Assembly: GCA_910577175.1 (NCBI GenBank)
Contig: CAJTLU010000005.1
Coordinates: 124,001 to 188,000, forward strand
From: an uncultured Lachnospiraceae bacterium
Lineage (GTDB): Bacteria; Bacillota; Clostridia; Lachnospirales; Lachnospiraceae
Length of the DNA: 64,000 bases
Direction of reading: 5' to 3'
Position numbers and translations under genes: made by a program. Shown piece by piece: positions 17,086 through 25,470 of the stretch. Within the stretch, counting starts at the first letter, position 1, and each line of letters begins with the position of its first letter. The notes below the pieces were generated by a model. The model saw only the letters and a list, made by a program, of their open reading frames with translations, did not search any database and was not told the DNA's origin.

Positions 17086-17667
17086 ATGCCGCCAAAAGCA
17101 AGATTTACAAAGGAACAGGTGATTGAAGCTGCTTTAGATATCGTAAGGGAAGGCTCTCTTGATAGTTTAACGGCAAGAGCATTAGGGAAAAGACTTGGAA
17201 GCTCGGCATGTCCTATTTTTACCGTGTTTGAAAATATGGAGGAGGTACAGCAGGAAGTTTTTGAAGCCGCCAAAGCACTTTATAAGGAATATATTGAAAA
17301 GGGCCTATCCGAAACGCCTGCTTTTAAGGGTGTCGGCACACAGTATATTCTGTTTGCGATAGAGGAACCAAAGTTGTTTCAAATACTCTTTATGCACGAG
17401 CGCACAGCCGTCCCCGGTCTTGACAGTGTGCTGCCCCTGATTGACGAAAGCTATGACAAAATTCTTATGTCTATTGTTTCAGGCTATGGAATGGAAGGAG
17501 CTGCTGCCGAGAGACTGTACCGGCATTTATGGATTTATACCCATGGGATTGCCTCCCTGTGCGCCACCAGAATGTGCCACTTTACAGGCGATGAAATCAG
17601 CAAAATGATGACAGAAGTATTTATAGGTCTTTTGAAAACCATGAAAGAAGGGAATGTCAATGATTGA
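17086..17667 (+). CDS. TetR/AcrR-family repressor
   Basis: A 193-residue one-component regulator. The N-terminal helix-turn-helix (about 8-55) reads FTKEQVIEAALDIVREGSLDSLTARALGKRLG, here split as in TetR proteins, ending SSACPIFTVFENMEE instead of the usual SxxxLYxHF. The C-terminal ligand domain is helical, with Cys/His residues near its end (CATRMCHFTG). It starts the operon TetR - ABC ATPase - FtsX permease and overlaps the ATPase start region, so it probably represses its own transporter until a ligand binds. AAGGAG lies 14 nt before the ATG, slightly far. Confidence 0.85.
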   Translation: MPPKARFTKEQVIEAALDIVREGSLDSLTARALGKRLGSSACPIFTVFENMEEVQQEVFEAAKALYKEYIEKGLSETPAFKGVGTQYILFAIEEPKLFQILFMHERTAVPGLDSVLPLIDESYDKILMSIVSGYGMEGAAAERLYRHLWIYTHGIASLCATRMCHFTGDEISKMMTEVFIGLLKTMKEGNVND

Positions 17668-18352
17668 AGTAAAAGGAATTACAAAATCCTACGGAAATAA
17701 GAAAAGCGAATTTCAGGTCTTAAAGGGAATCAGCCTTACTATTGAGGATGGTGATTTTGCTGTTATTTTAGGCGCCTCAGGCTCCGGAAAATCTACCTTT
17801 CTAAATATCATTTCAGGACTGGAACGTCCGGATGGCGGCAAGGTAATGTATGATGAAACGGATATTACTACGCTTTCTGATAAAGATTTGACAGAATTTC
17901 GAAAAGCAACTATCGGCTTTATTTTCCAGCAGTATTATTTGCTGCCAAATATGAACATAGACAAAAATGTGAAAATGGGAGCTGACTTAGCAGGCAATAA
18001 AAATTACAGGGCAGTAATTCAAGCGGTCGGGCTGGAAGAAAAGCTACATAAATATCCGGGCGAGCTGTCCGGCGGCGAACAGCAGAGAGTGTCTGTTGCA
18101 AGAGCCTTGGCAAAACAGCCAAAGGTTTTATTCCTTGACGAGCCGACCGGGGCATTAGATGAGCAGACAGGGCGGCAGGTGCTCGACTATATCTGCAGGC
18201 TCCAAAAAGAATATGGCTTTACGATGCTTATGGTAACGCATAATATAAACATTGCGGAAATGGCAAATACAGTGATTAAGATGAACAGCGGGAACATATC
18301 CGAAGTTTATACAAATGAAACGCAAAAAACCGCTTATGAGATTGGATGGTGA
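17660..18352 (+). CDS. ABC transporter ATPase (LolD/YtrE-type)
   Basis: A 230-residue ATP-binding subunit with Walker A GASGSGKST, signature LSGGEQQR, Walker B VLFLDEPTGALD and switch VTHN. The start at 17660 has AGAAGGG at good spacing; an in-frame ATG at 17654 is an alternative. Either start overlaps the end of the TetR gene, coupling their translation. The partner is the permease that begins 4 nt after its stop. By family it should drive export, resistance or lipoprotein-like extraction by an FtsX-fold permease. Confidence 0.9.
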   Translation: MIEVKGITKSYGNKKSEFQVLKGISLTIEDGDFAVILGASGSGKSTFLNIISGLERPDGGKVMYDETDITTLSDKDLTEFRKATIGFIFQQYYLLPNMNIDKNVKMGADLAGNKNYRAVIQAVGLEEKLHKYPGELSGGEQQRVSVARALAKQPKVLFLDEPTGALDEQTGRQVLDYICRLQKEYGFTMLMVTHNINIAEMANTVIKMNSGNISEVYTNETQKTAYEIGW

Positions 18353-18356
18353 TACT

Positions 18357-19505
18357 ATGCTTGTAGGAATCAAAGATGCTGCCAGAATGACCGGAATTTT
18401 AATCATCTCCTTCTGCGCGGTATTTGTCTGTACGATGTTTCTGAATTATCATATCGATATTACCGGCATAGAAAATGAAATCGTTTCTGAGCAGGCAATA
18501 GTTTTCTACCATGCGCAGGTGTCCACGGCAAAGGTTGTCTGCACCGTCAGCGGAGGCTGTCTGCTTATTACCTCGGTGATTATGCTTTTATTTTATATCA
18601 AGCATTATATCGACATCCATAAAAAAGAGCTCGGCATTCTGAAAGCTCTGGGCTATTCCAATCTGAAAATTGCCAGAAGCTTCTGGGTATTCGGCAGCAG
18701 TATCTTTTTAGGAACCGCACTTGGCTTTGCCGGAGCGTTTCTTATCATGCCGTCATTTTACAAGATGCAGAACAAGGAACGCATCCTGCCCGATATTTCA
18801 GTGCATTTTCACCCTGTGCTTTTTATTTCTCTTGTCTTTCTCCCCGCAGCCGTTTTTGCCGCACTCTCAGTCTGGTATGCCTTTCATCAGCTAAAAACGC
18901 CGGTCATGCGGCTCTTAAAGGATACTTTGCAAAATTGTTCAAAAATGAAACGACATAAGGAGAAGAAACACAATCCCCGTCCGTTTTTAGATGATTTAAA
19001 AAGAAATACCCTGCGGGAAAAAAAGGTGCTGGTGTTTTTTATTCTGTTTGCTTCCTTTTGCTTTTCCTCTATGACGCAGATGTCGTTCAGCATGAACGAT
19101 TTAGCGAGCGTTATGATGGGCGCAATGATTCTGCTGATTGGAATTGTCCTCGCCTGCACTACCCTGTTTCTTGCGATAACAGCAGTAGTCAACGGCAACA
19201 AAAAAACCATTGCTATGATGCGAGTATTCGGATACTCACAAAAAGAATGCTGCAACGCAATTCTTGGCGGCTACAGAAAGGTATCCTGGCTCGGCTTTTT
19301 GATTGGAAGCGTCTACCAGTATGCCCTGCTCCGGATTATGGTCGACCTTGTCTTCCGGGATATGGATGGCGTCCCTGTTTACAAATTCGACTTCCCTGCC
19401 ATGCTGATTTCCCTTGCCGCCTTCCTGCTGTTTTACGAAATCGTAATGTATGCCTATTCCGAAAAAATCAAAAAAATCTCCGTAAAAGAAATTATGCTGG
19501 AATAA
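18357..19505 (+). CDS. FtsX-like ABC permease lacking a large outer domain
   Basis: A 382-residue integral membrane protein with about eight helices in two FtsX-like halves. Helices 1-4 span about 12-210 with the coupling segment IHKKELGILKALGYSNLK; helices 5-8 span about 240-375 with a second coupling segment GNKKTIAMMRVFGYSQKE. Almost no extracytoplasmic domain is present, unlike BceB or MacB, so it probably acts on a membrane-embedded substrate. The start at 18357 is chosen because GGTGAT lies just upstream and 4 nt separate it from the ATPase stop. It is the last gene of the TetR-controlled operon. Confidence 0.8.
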   Translation: MLVGIKDAARMTGILIISFCAVFVCTMFLNYHIDITGIENEIVSEQAIVFYHAQVSTAKVVCTVSGGCLLITSVIMLLFYIKHYIDIHKKELGILKALGYSNLKIARSFWVFGSSIFLGTALGFAGAFLIMPSFYKMQNKERILPDISVHFHPVLFISLVFLPAAVFAALSVWYAFHQLKTPVMRLLKDTLQNCSKMKRHKEKKHNPRPFLDDLKRNTLREKKVLVFFILFASFCFSSMTQMSFSMNDLASVMMGAMILLIGIVLACTTLFLAITAVVNGNKKTIAMMRVFGYSQKECCNAILGGYRKVSWLGFLIGSVYQYALLRIMVDLVFRDMDGVPVYKFDFPAMLISLAAFLLFYEIVMYAYSEKIKKISVKEIMLE

Positions 19506-19628
19506 CGGAAAGGAGCCGCCGGAACGAAACACAGCAGTCCCGGACGGGGAGGATTTTACAAGCGGAGTATAAACTGACCCACTGTAAAGAAAACGTCACT
19601 ACCTTATTTTTGCATTTGTCCGAAGGAC

Positions 19629-19708
19629 CGCGCTCTTAGCGGAGCCGGAATCACCTCTTAGTGTTGCTTAGGCGCGAGGACGCACCCGAGCGGCTTAGCA
19701 GCAGCTCC
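19629..19708 (-). repeat. Dispersed structured repeat, copy A
   Basis: About 80 bp which, read on the minus strand, closely match 56598-56673: both contain AAGCCGCTCGG, TCCTCGCGCCTAA, CTAAGAGG, GATTCCGGCT and GCTAA in the same order. The unit folds as two nested stems, AGCCG/CGGCT outside and CGCCT/AGGTG inside; copy B has AGGCG at the inner arm, so the pairing is kept despite a base change. The rest of the 19506-19967 gene-free stretch holds a second GC-rich inverted sequence (GTCGGGCAA...TTGCCGAC near 19802-19824), a terminator, and no credible gene. Confidence 0.7.
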
Positions 19709-19824
19709 TTTCCGTTTGCTCATGTGAGATAAAGAAGTAAAAGAAGTGTAAAAAATTTTGCCGTTCCCTATCCGGCTGACTGCCGGACGGGTCGGGCTTT
19801 AGTCGGGCAACTCTACCTTGCCGA

Positions 19825-19860
19825 CAAAAAAACAGGAAATCTTTTCTTGATTTCCTGTTT
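19825..19860 (-). terminator. Intrinsic terminator after the SUKH gene
   Basis: A 12-bp perfect stem AAACAGGAAATC/GATTTCCTGTTT with a 7-nt loop, followed on the minus strand by an uninterrupted T-tract. It lies about 110 nt downstream of the SUKH-family stop codon. Confidence 0.8.
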
Positions 19861-19967
19861 CGGTGTAGCTCTGTCGCGAGCTATGGTTATTTAATTTTTT
19901 AAATAAATAGAAGAAAATTCTAATTGAGCATTAAGTAAAATACTCAAGTTGGCGATAGCCCCCTTGT

Positions 19968-20660
19968 TTACTCTATCCATCCCATTTTCCGTCCCATAAT
20001 ATCAGGACAATTCGGCGGTTCTGGAAGGCGTACTGTTTCGACATAGCCAAAGTACCCATCCTGATCTAAAGACATTGTCCGATCTACCCAATACTCTAAC
20101 CAATCCAAAAAATGAAAAGGCTTTCCAGTTTCCCTGTCATACATGGGAACAATTCCAAAATCATTCGCCAAATCATAATACCAAACTGTGCCATAAGTAT
20201 CGGTGTCTTCACTATTGACCACCAAAACACTATACATTCCATCTCCTTCATGGCATAGTGTCAACAATCCTTGATCCGCAATGAAAGGTGTGCCTTCATC
20301 CCAAAAATAGTCCATTTCTTCTTCTGTCATATAAAGAAAATAGAGAATTGAGTTCAATGTATATGGAAAGGATTTCTCAACTAAAGGTTTCTCAGCTATA
20401 CCTTCCGTTTGACAGAGTGGATACAATTCACCAAATGGCTGTTTCCCAGCACTGGCATAAGTAGTAATGAAACGTCGATAGTCATCTGGCAGACGGATAC
20501 CTTTTTGTGCCTCGAAAGCTGCAACTTCCTCTTCTGTCAAGGGCGGCTCCCATACTGGCTCAAAAATTCCTTGTCCAAACCTCTCTTTTCTGCCCCGAAG
20601 TTTTTCTATCTTGGACATAATACAAGCAATACGCGCATCATACTGGTCATACATATTCAT
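19968..20660 (-). CDS. SMI1/KNR4 (SUKH) family protein, orphan immunity-type
   Basis: A 230-residue soluble protein. The SUKH core is recognisable at about residues 40-75: PPLTEEEVAAFEAQKGI, then RLPDDYRRFITTYASAG, the family hallmark. The middle contains ILYFLYMTEEEMDYF and ADQGLLTLCHEGDGMY, also typical. SUKH proteins are mostly immunity factors of contact-dependent or polymorphic toxins. No toxin gene is adjacent, so this is an orphan immunity gene or a housekeeping SUKH protein. The start at 20660 (GAGGAG 10 nt upstream) is preferred over a GTG at 20678. A strong terminator follows. Confidence 0.8.
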   Translation of the reverse strand: MNMYDQYDARIACIMSKIEKLRGRKERFGQGIFEPVWEPPLTEEEVAAFEAQKGIRLPDDYRRFITTYASAGKQPFGELYPLCQTEGIAEKPLVEKSFPYTLNSILYFLYMTEEEMDYFWDEGTPFIADQGLLTLCHEGDGMYSVLVVNSEDTDTYGTVWYYDLANDFGIVPMYDRETGKPFHFLDWLEYWVDRTMSLDQDGYFGYVETVRLPEPPNCPDIMGRKMGWIE

Positions 20661-20840
20661 ACAATAACATCTCCTCACAATTCTCTATATTTAGTTTCTA
20701 TGAAACTTGAAGTTATAATATCTTGATTCCCTTTGTCGATGGCTTTATTATAGCACTTCATTCTTCAAAATGAAATAGATTTCTTTGCACTTGATAAAAC
20801 AAAATTGGATAGATATGTGAGTGGGATTCCGTAGTAGTCG

Positions 20841-20991
20841 GCATTGTCGGTAATGTGTATAACTGGCTATCTTATGGAATTGTGGGTAACTCTGTTTGCA
20901 GGACGTGGGAAAGCTGCTCTTTAGCTTTTCCATGTGCTGTGAATAGAGTTATCCATGATTCCATAGCCTGTTATGCACATTTCCACAATGC
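20841..20991. repeat. Large imperfect inverted repeat with DnaA-box-like sites
   Basis: Two arms of about 70 nt are inverted copies of each other around a small loop (20916-20922); the closing stem is AAGCT/AGCTT and the outer ends are GCATTGT/ACAATGC. The arms differ by scattered substitutions and one 4-nt gap. Four DnaA-box-like nonamers lie in symmetrical positions: TTATACACA (complement of 20854-20862) and TTATGCACA (20971-20979) fit TTWTNCACA; TTACCCACA (complement of 20881-20889) and TTATCCATG (20949-20957) are near matches. No gene is seen in 20661-21079. It could be a MITE-like element or a protein-binding site; no flanking target duplication is obvious. Confidence 0.65.
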
Positions 20992-21079
20992 TTGTCTTTT
21001 GGTCTTTGGTTCGGAATAGTGTGGTGCTGGCGGTCTATCTCTTGTTTTCGGTTGCTTGCTTCTTTACCGTACATGAGCA

Positions 21080-22378
21080 TTATTGTAACGCTTCTTTTAC
21101 TTCCTGTACTGCTGCCTGCAGCTGATTGTCCTTTTCTAACGGAACTACCACCATATGCTTCAGTTCCTCGTCCATCTCCACCTCTATATCCGGTGTGATT
21201 CCGAGTCCGTGGATGCATCTGCCATTCGGCGTATAATACGTTGACACTGTCATCTTTACCGCACTTCCGTCCGCCAGCGGCAGGATACTCTGCACAATTC
21301 CCTTGCCAAAGCTCTGCATTCCGACAATCGTAGCAAGCCCATAATCCTGCAGGGCTCCGGAAAAGATTTCTGATGCACTGGCACTGTTGCCGTTCACTAA
21401 CACTGCCATTGGAAACTTTCCGACGCTGCCCGGTGTCGCCCGGATTTCTTCTCTGTCGTCATACTTATCCAATGTATAGACGATAAGACCATCCTCTAAA
21501 AACAAATCGAGCATATCACAGACCGTTGTCAAAAGTCCGCCCGGATTATCACGGATATCGATTACCAGTCCCTTCATTCCCTGTTTCTTTAACGCATTCA
21601 GCGCCGTTTCAAACTGCTGCGCCGTCACCTCATCAAACTCCATCACATAAATATACCCGATAGAATCATCTAACATCTGGTATGTTACGGTTTCTACTTC
21701 AATCAGGTCGCGGACTACTGTCATGGTCAAATATTCACTTTCCGCTGCACGCCATACTTCCACCTCCACATTTGTACCCTGCTCACCCTTCATATGCTTT
21801 ACTGCAAGGTCCAAATCCCAGTCCGAAACATCCTCGCCATTAATACGGGTTACAATGTCTCCCGGAAGAATACCTGCTTTATAAGCCGGGCCATTGACAA
21901 ACGGCCGCACAATCGTAATGACCTTTGTGGAAGCGTTCTGGTTTACCAGCGCACCGATGCCGCAGTAAACGCCCTCCACCGACTCCATCAGTTCTGCATA
22001 TTCCTCCTTCGTATAATAGCAGGAATACGGGTCTCCCAGAGCGTTCAGAAGACCGCGGTACATTCCCTCGTACAAATCCTCTTCCTTCGTATCTTCCCAA
22101 AAATACATGTCAATCAGAAGCTTTAAGTAATTCGCCTTTTCAAGAAACGCCTTGTCGGCAGCTTCCGCATCCTTCTTATCTTCTTTCCCTCCCTGCAGGC
22201 GGTCAAAAATATCCCAAAGGCCACCTTCGTTTTCGTTCTGTGTGTCCTTGGCATCGCCCGTCCGTCCGGTTCCGATGTTACAGCCCGCAGCTGCGGTAAT
22301 GCCCGTAAAGCAAAGCACCCCTGCCAGAGCTATTGTGGCAAGCCTTTTTGCAAAGCTCTCTTTCCTACTCTGTTTCAT
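21080..22378 (-). CDS. ctpA: C-terminal processing protease (S41 family)
   Basis: A 432-residue membrane-anchored serine protease (N-terminal hydrophobic segment LATIALAGVLCFTGITAAAGC, possibly a lipobox Cys). A PDZ domain (about 140-225, GIGALVNQ...GILPGDIVTRINGEDV) precedes the S41 catalytic domain with Ser in NGNSASASEIFSGALQ and Lys in QSFGKGIVQ, the Ser-Lys dyad. It ends with a short charged tail. It lies 33 nt after the M23 peptidase gene in the ftsE-ftsX-M23-ctpA cluster, suggesting that it processes or controls the division hydrolase. Confidence 0.93.
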   Translation of the reverse strand: MKQSRKESFAKRLATIALAGVLCFTGITAAAGCNIGTGRTGDAKDTQNENEGGLWDIFDRLQGGKEDKKDAEAADKAFLEKANYLKLLIDMYFWEDTKEEDLYEGMYRGLLNALGDPYSCYYTKEEYAELMESVEGVYCGIGALVNQNASTKVITIVRPFVNGPAYKAGILPGDIVTRINGEDVSDWDLDLAVKHMKGEQGTNVEVEVWRAAESEYLTMTVVRDLIEVETVTYQMLDDSIGYIYVMEFDEVTAQQFETALNALKKQGMKGLVIDIRDNPGGLLTTVCDMLDLFLEDGLIVYTLDKYDDREEIRATPGSVGKFPMAVLVNGNSASASEIFSGALQDYGLATIVGMQSFGKGIVQSILPLADGSAVKMTVSTYYTPNGRCIHGLGITPDIEVEMDEELKHMVVVPLEKDNQLQAAVQEVKEALQ

Positions 22379-22411
22379 TCTTAATAAATCCGCCTTTCTC
22401 TATCTTCTATT

Positions 22412-23695
22412 TTATGGACTGACATAATCGCACGGATCCACTGAAGTTCCGTTGATTTTTAACGTAAAATGCAGATGAGGCGCAGTTGACCATCCGGTCG
22501 AGCCGCATTTCATAATAACCTGCCCCTGCTTTACATAATCGCCTACGGATACCAGAAGCTTTGAAGCATGCAGATAATACGTAACAACCCCGTTCCCATG
22601 GTCGATTACCACATGATTTCCGTTCATGGTGCTCCATGTTGCTTTTGTTACCGTACCGGCAAGCGAAGCAACGATATCTGCACCATACGCCCCTCCGATA
22701 TCAATTCCGCTGTGATACTCGGCCTTTCCTGTAATCGGGCTGATTCGATATCCGAATTGTGAATAGATATTCGGGTCGCCTGGAAAAGGCCATATCATAT
22801 TATCAATGGAGGTTTCGTCGGTCAGACCCAGCTTCTTTAACTCCTCTTCGCGCCTTCTGCGCTCCTCTTCTTCCCTTTTTAAACGCTCCTCCTCTTCGCG
22901 TCTTTTCCGCTCCTCCTCCTCAATGCGGATGCGCTCTTTTTCCTCCAGCTCCGAAATTTCAATCTGCTTGCTTTCTATCTCCTCAAAGTACTCAAAATAC
23001 TGTTCCTCCGATATTCCTAAGCTTGCCGCCAGCTGCTCCACGTATGCCGCTTTATTCGCAACTAATTTAGTTAAATTATCAATCTGCAGCTGCTGCTTCT
23101 CTTTTTCGACATTTAACTCCACCAGCCTGACTTCATATGCTTCCTCCTTCTCGCGCACCAGCTGGCAGGAAACCTCATAACGCTTAAAGAGATTATCATC
23201 ATATTCTGCAATTCTGGAGCGGTATTCTACCTGATTCAGCAAATCTTCAAGATTTTTGGAACCCGTAAGCAATTCCCAAAAGCTTGTGTCGCCGTTCTCA
23301 TACATATATTTTATCCGTGCTTTCATCGTTGCATACTGATTATCTTTCGTTTTGACCGCTTCTTCCAGTTCCTCTCCCGCTGCCTTCAGCGCATCCTCGC
23401 ACTCCGCAATGCTCTGCTTGAGCTCTTCCATCTTACCGTAGGCAAGGGAAAGCTCCTCATCCACCCGCTGGATATACTCTTCCGTACTCTTTTTATCCGC
23501 CTCTAACGCCGCAATACGCTCCTCCGTCTCCTTCCGCAGCTTTTCTAACGCTTCCTTCTCCTCTTTCGCCTTATCGATTGCAGCCTGATAGGAGTCCCCT
23601 GCAAACACGACGCCTTCCCTGCTTCCCGGAATCACCGTTGCCAGTACGGCTGCCGTTACCACATAGCATAGTCTCTTTTTCCAGATTCGCTTCAT
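22412..23695 (-). CDS. PcsB/EnvC-type murein hydrolase (M23)
   Basis: A 427-residue secreted protein: signal peptide, a long coiled coil (about 30-260) ending in a highly charged Glu/Arg stretch (about 250-290), and a C-terminal LytM/M23 zinc domain (about 305-427). The metal ligands are present (HSGID and HLHF), so it should be an active endopeptidase, unlike degenerate EnvC. The layout matches proteins gated by FtsEX (PcsB/CwlO type), and ftsE and ftsX lie just upstream, so activation by FtsEX during division is a strong inference. AAAGGAG precedes the ATG. Confidence 0.9.
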   Translation of the reverse strand: MKRIWKKRLCYVVTAAVLATVIPGSREGVVFAGDSYQAAIDKAKEEKEALEKLRKETEERIAALEADKKSTEEYIQRVDEELSLAYGKMEELKQSIAECEDALKAAGEELEEAVKTKDNQYATMKARIKYMYENGDTSFWELLTGSKNLEDLLNQVEYRSRIAEYDDNLFKRYEVSCQLVREKEEAYEVRLVELNVEKEKQQLQIDNLTKLVANKAAYVEQLAASLGISEEQYFEYFEEIESKQIEISELEEKERIRIEEEERKRREEEERLKREEEERRRREEELKKLGLTDETSIDNMIWPFPGDPNIYSQFGYRISPITGKAEYHSGIDIGGAYGADIVASLAGTVTKATWSTMNGNHVVIDHGNGVVTYYLHASKLLVSVGDYVKQGQVIMKCGSTGWSTAPHLHFTLKINGTSVDPCDYVSP

Positions 23696-23732
23696 CTGCT
23701 TTCTCCTTTCCGCATAGTAGCCTTTCTTTTCT

Positions 23733-24656
23733 CTATCGTAAGCTGATTTTCCTCAGCTGCTTTCCGGTTGTCATCATACTGCCAAGCAGACCGATTAGCA
23801 CACCGATTCCAAGAATCAGCGGTGTAAGCGTCCTGAAAATCTGCTCCTCGCTCAAAAATGACATCGTATAAAATACGCTTTCAAATTCTCCTGATAAAAA
23901 GCCGATTACCCTTACATAAAGTAAATGCAGGATTCCGAGCGGCACAAACGCGCCAATCAGTCCAAGAAGCATTCCCTCCACAATGAACGGAAACCGCACA
24001 AAGAAATCCGTGGCGCCAATCAGGCTCATAATAGAAATCTCTTCCTTACGCACCGAAATACCCATGGAAATCGTCATATGAATCAAAAATATAGCGACTG
24101 CAACCAGTACCAGAATAATCGCAACGGAAACCAGCGTAGCAATCTGGTTAATGCCGTTCAGGCTTTCCGCTACACCGTCCAGCGCATTCACCTGGCGCAC
24201 ACCGTCCAGCCCTTCAATATAGCGCACCAGAACCGGCTGCATGGATACATCATTCAGAAAAACCTTATACGACGCCGACTTTTCAAGCGGATTGTCCGTT
24301 CCGAACGTAGCCGCCAGCTCTTCGCTCAAATGGTCCCTTTTATAATTCTCCCATGCCTGTTCAGCTGAAATATAAACAACGTCCGCAGCCTCGGCACGTT
24401 TCCGGATTGCATCCCCGATTGCCCGCACCGTCTGCTCCGTACAGCCCTCTTCAAATAAAACCGTCACACCCACATTCTGCTCCGCCTCTTTCATCACATA
24501 GCGGATATTTACCGTAACAAAATAAAACAAGCCGATTAAAAATAAACTTGCCGCAATTGTCCCGATGGAAGCCAGCGAAAATTTTCCGTTATGGAAGATG
24601 CTCCGGATTCCCTGCTTTAAACAATAAAAGAAACTTCTAATACTTTGCATACACAT
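23733..24656 (-). CDS. ftsX: Cell division ABC permease FtsX
   Basis: An integral membrane protein of about 307 residues with four helices. Helix 1 is near residues 25-45 (FSLASIGTIAASLFLIGLFYF), followed by an extracellular domain (about 55-165) and then three C-terminal helices with the coupling segment RKEEISIMSLIGATDFFVRFPF. The order and length are typical FtsX. It transmits ATP-driven motion from FtsE to an extracellular hydrolase, here the M23 protein encoded next. Its start overlaps the end of ftsE; 24656 (GGGCGG upstream) or 24650 are the likely starts. Confidence 0.93.
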   Translation of the reverse strand: MCMQSIRSFFYCLKQGIRSIFHNGKFSLASIGTIAASLFLIGLFYFVTVNIRYVMKEAEQNVGVTVLFEEGCTEQTVRAIGDAIRKRAEAADVVYISAEQAWENYKRDHLSEELAATFGTDNPLEKSASYKVFLNDVSMQPVLVRYIEGLDGVRQVNALDGVAESLNGINQIATLVSVAIILVLVAVAIFLIHMTISMGISVRKEEISIMSLIGATDFFVRFPFIVEGMLLGLIGAFVPLGILHLLYVRVIGFLSGEFESVFYTMSFLSEEQIFRTLTPLILGIGVLIGLLGSMMTTGKQLRKISLR

Positions 24657-25377
24657 ATCCGCCCTTTTGCTCGTCACTGATTACTCTGCCATTTTTCAGC
24701 GTAATAACACGCTTCTGCATCATATCCACCACCTCACGATTATGCGTTACAACAACCACCGTCGTTCCGCGGCGGTTCACCTCGTCTAACAGGTGCATAA
24801 TCTCCCATGAATTTTTCGGGTCCAGATTTCCGGTCGGCTCATCCGCAAGCAAAATCACCGGATTGTTAATCAGTGCCCTGGCTAACGCCACCCGCTGCTG
24901 TTCTCCGCCGGAAAGCTCCGATGGAAATGCCTTATACTTCTCATTCAGACCAACAAGGGAAAGCATCCTTGGAACCCTCTTTTTAATCTCTGCCGGCGGA
25001 ACCTCAATCACACGCTGGGCAAATGCCACATTCTCATAAGCGTTCCGATCCTTTAACAGACGGAAATCCTGAAATACAACGCCGATACTGCGGCGGTACT
25101 TGCTCACCTGAAAACGGCGCAGCCTGGAAAGCTCTCTTCCTGCTACAAAAACCTTTCCCTTGGTCGGGGAAATCTCACGCAGCATCAGTCGAATCAGGGT
25201 AGACTTCCCGGAACCGCTGCTCCCGACAATAAACACAAACTCCCCCTTTTTAATACTGATACAAATATCATCTACGGCATGAACATCCTTCTGATACGCC
25301 TTTGACACATGGTCAAAGAGAATGACCGGCGCCTGTATATTCTGCAAATCCCTGTGTAAATCGTATGAACCCGCCAT
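24637..25377 (-). CDS. ftsE: Cell division ABC ATPase FtsE
   Basis: A 246-residue cytoplasmic ATPase with Walker A GSSGSGKST, signature LSGGEQQR, Walker B LLADEPTGNLD and switch VTHN. FtsE-specific features include the VFQDFRLLKDRNAYENVAFA segment and the short length. It pairs with FtsX (overlapping gene) to control septal peptidoglycan hydrolysis. It is the first gene of ftsE-ftsX-M23-ctpA; AGGAGG lies before the ATG. Confidence 0.94.
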   Translation of the reverse strand: MAGSYDLHRDLQNIQAPVILFDHVSKAYQKDVHAVDDICISIKKGEFVFIVGSSGSGKSTLIRLMLREISPTKGKVFVAGRELSRLRRFQVSKYRRSIGVVFQDFRLLKDRNAYENVAFAQRVIEVPPAEIKKRVPRMLSLVGLNEKYKAFPSELSGGEQQRVALARALINNPVILLADEPTGNLDPKNSWEIMHLLDEVNRRGTTVVVVTHNREVVDMMQKRVITLKNGRVISDEQKGGYVYAKY

Positions 25378-25470
25378 GCGGTTCTCTCCTCCTTTTTCCT
25401 TCCCGTACCGGCCTGCGCGGCCTCCTTTGCATGTAGAACAGCCGCATCATCACGGTGCGGCTGCGCAAGC

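Noticed and set aside
17086..19505. TetR-ABC operon as a BceAB-type antimicrobial peptide resistance module
   Set aside because: The permease lacks the large extracellular domain and 10-helix layout of BceB, and no two-component system is present; only a general exporter call is supported.
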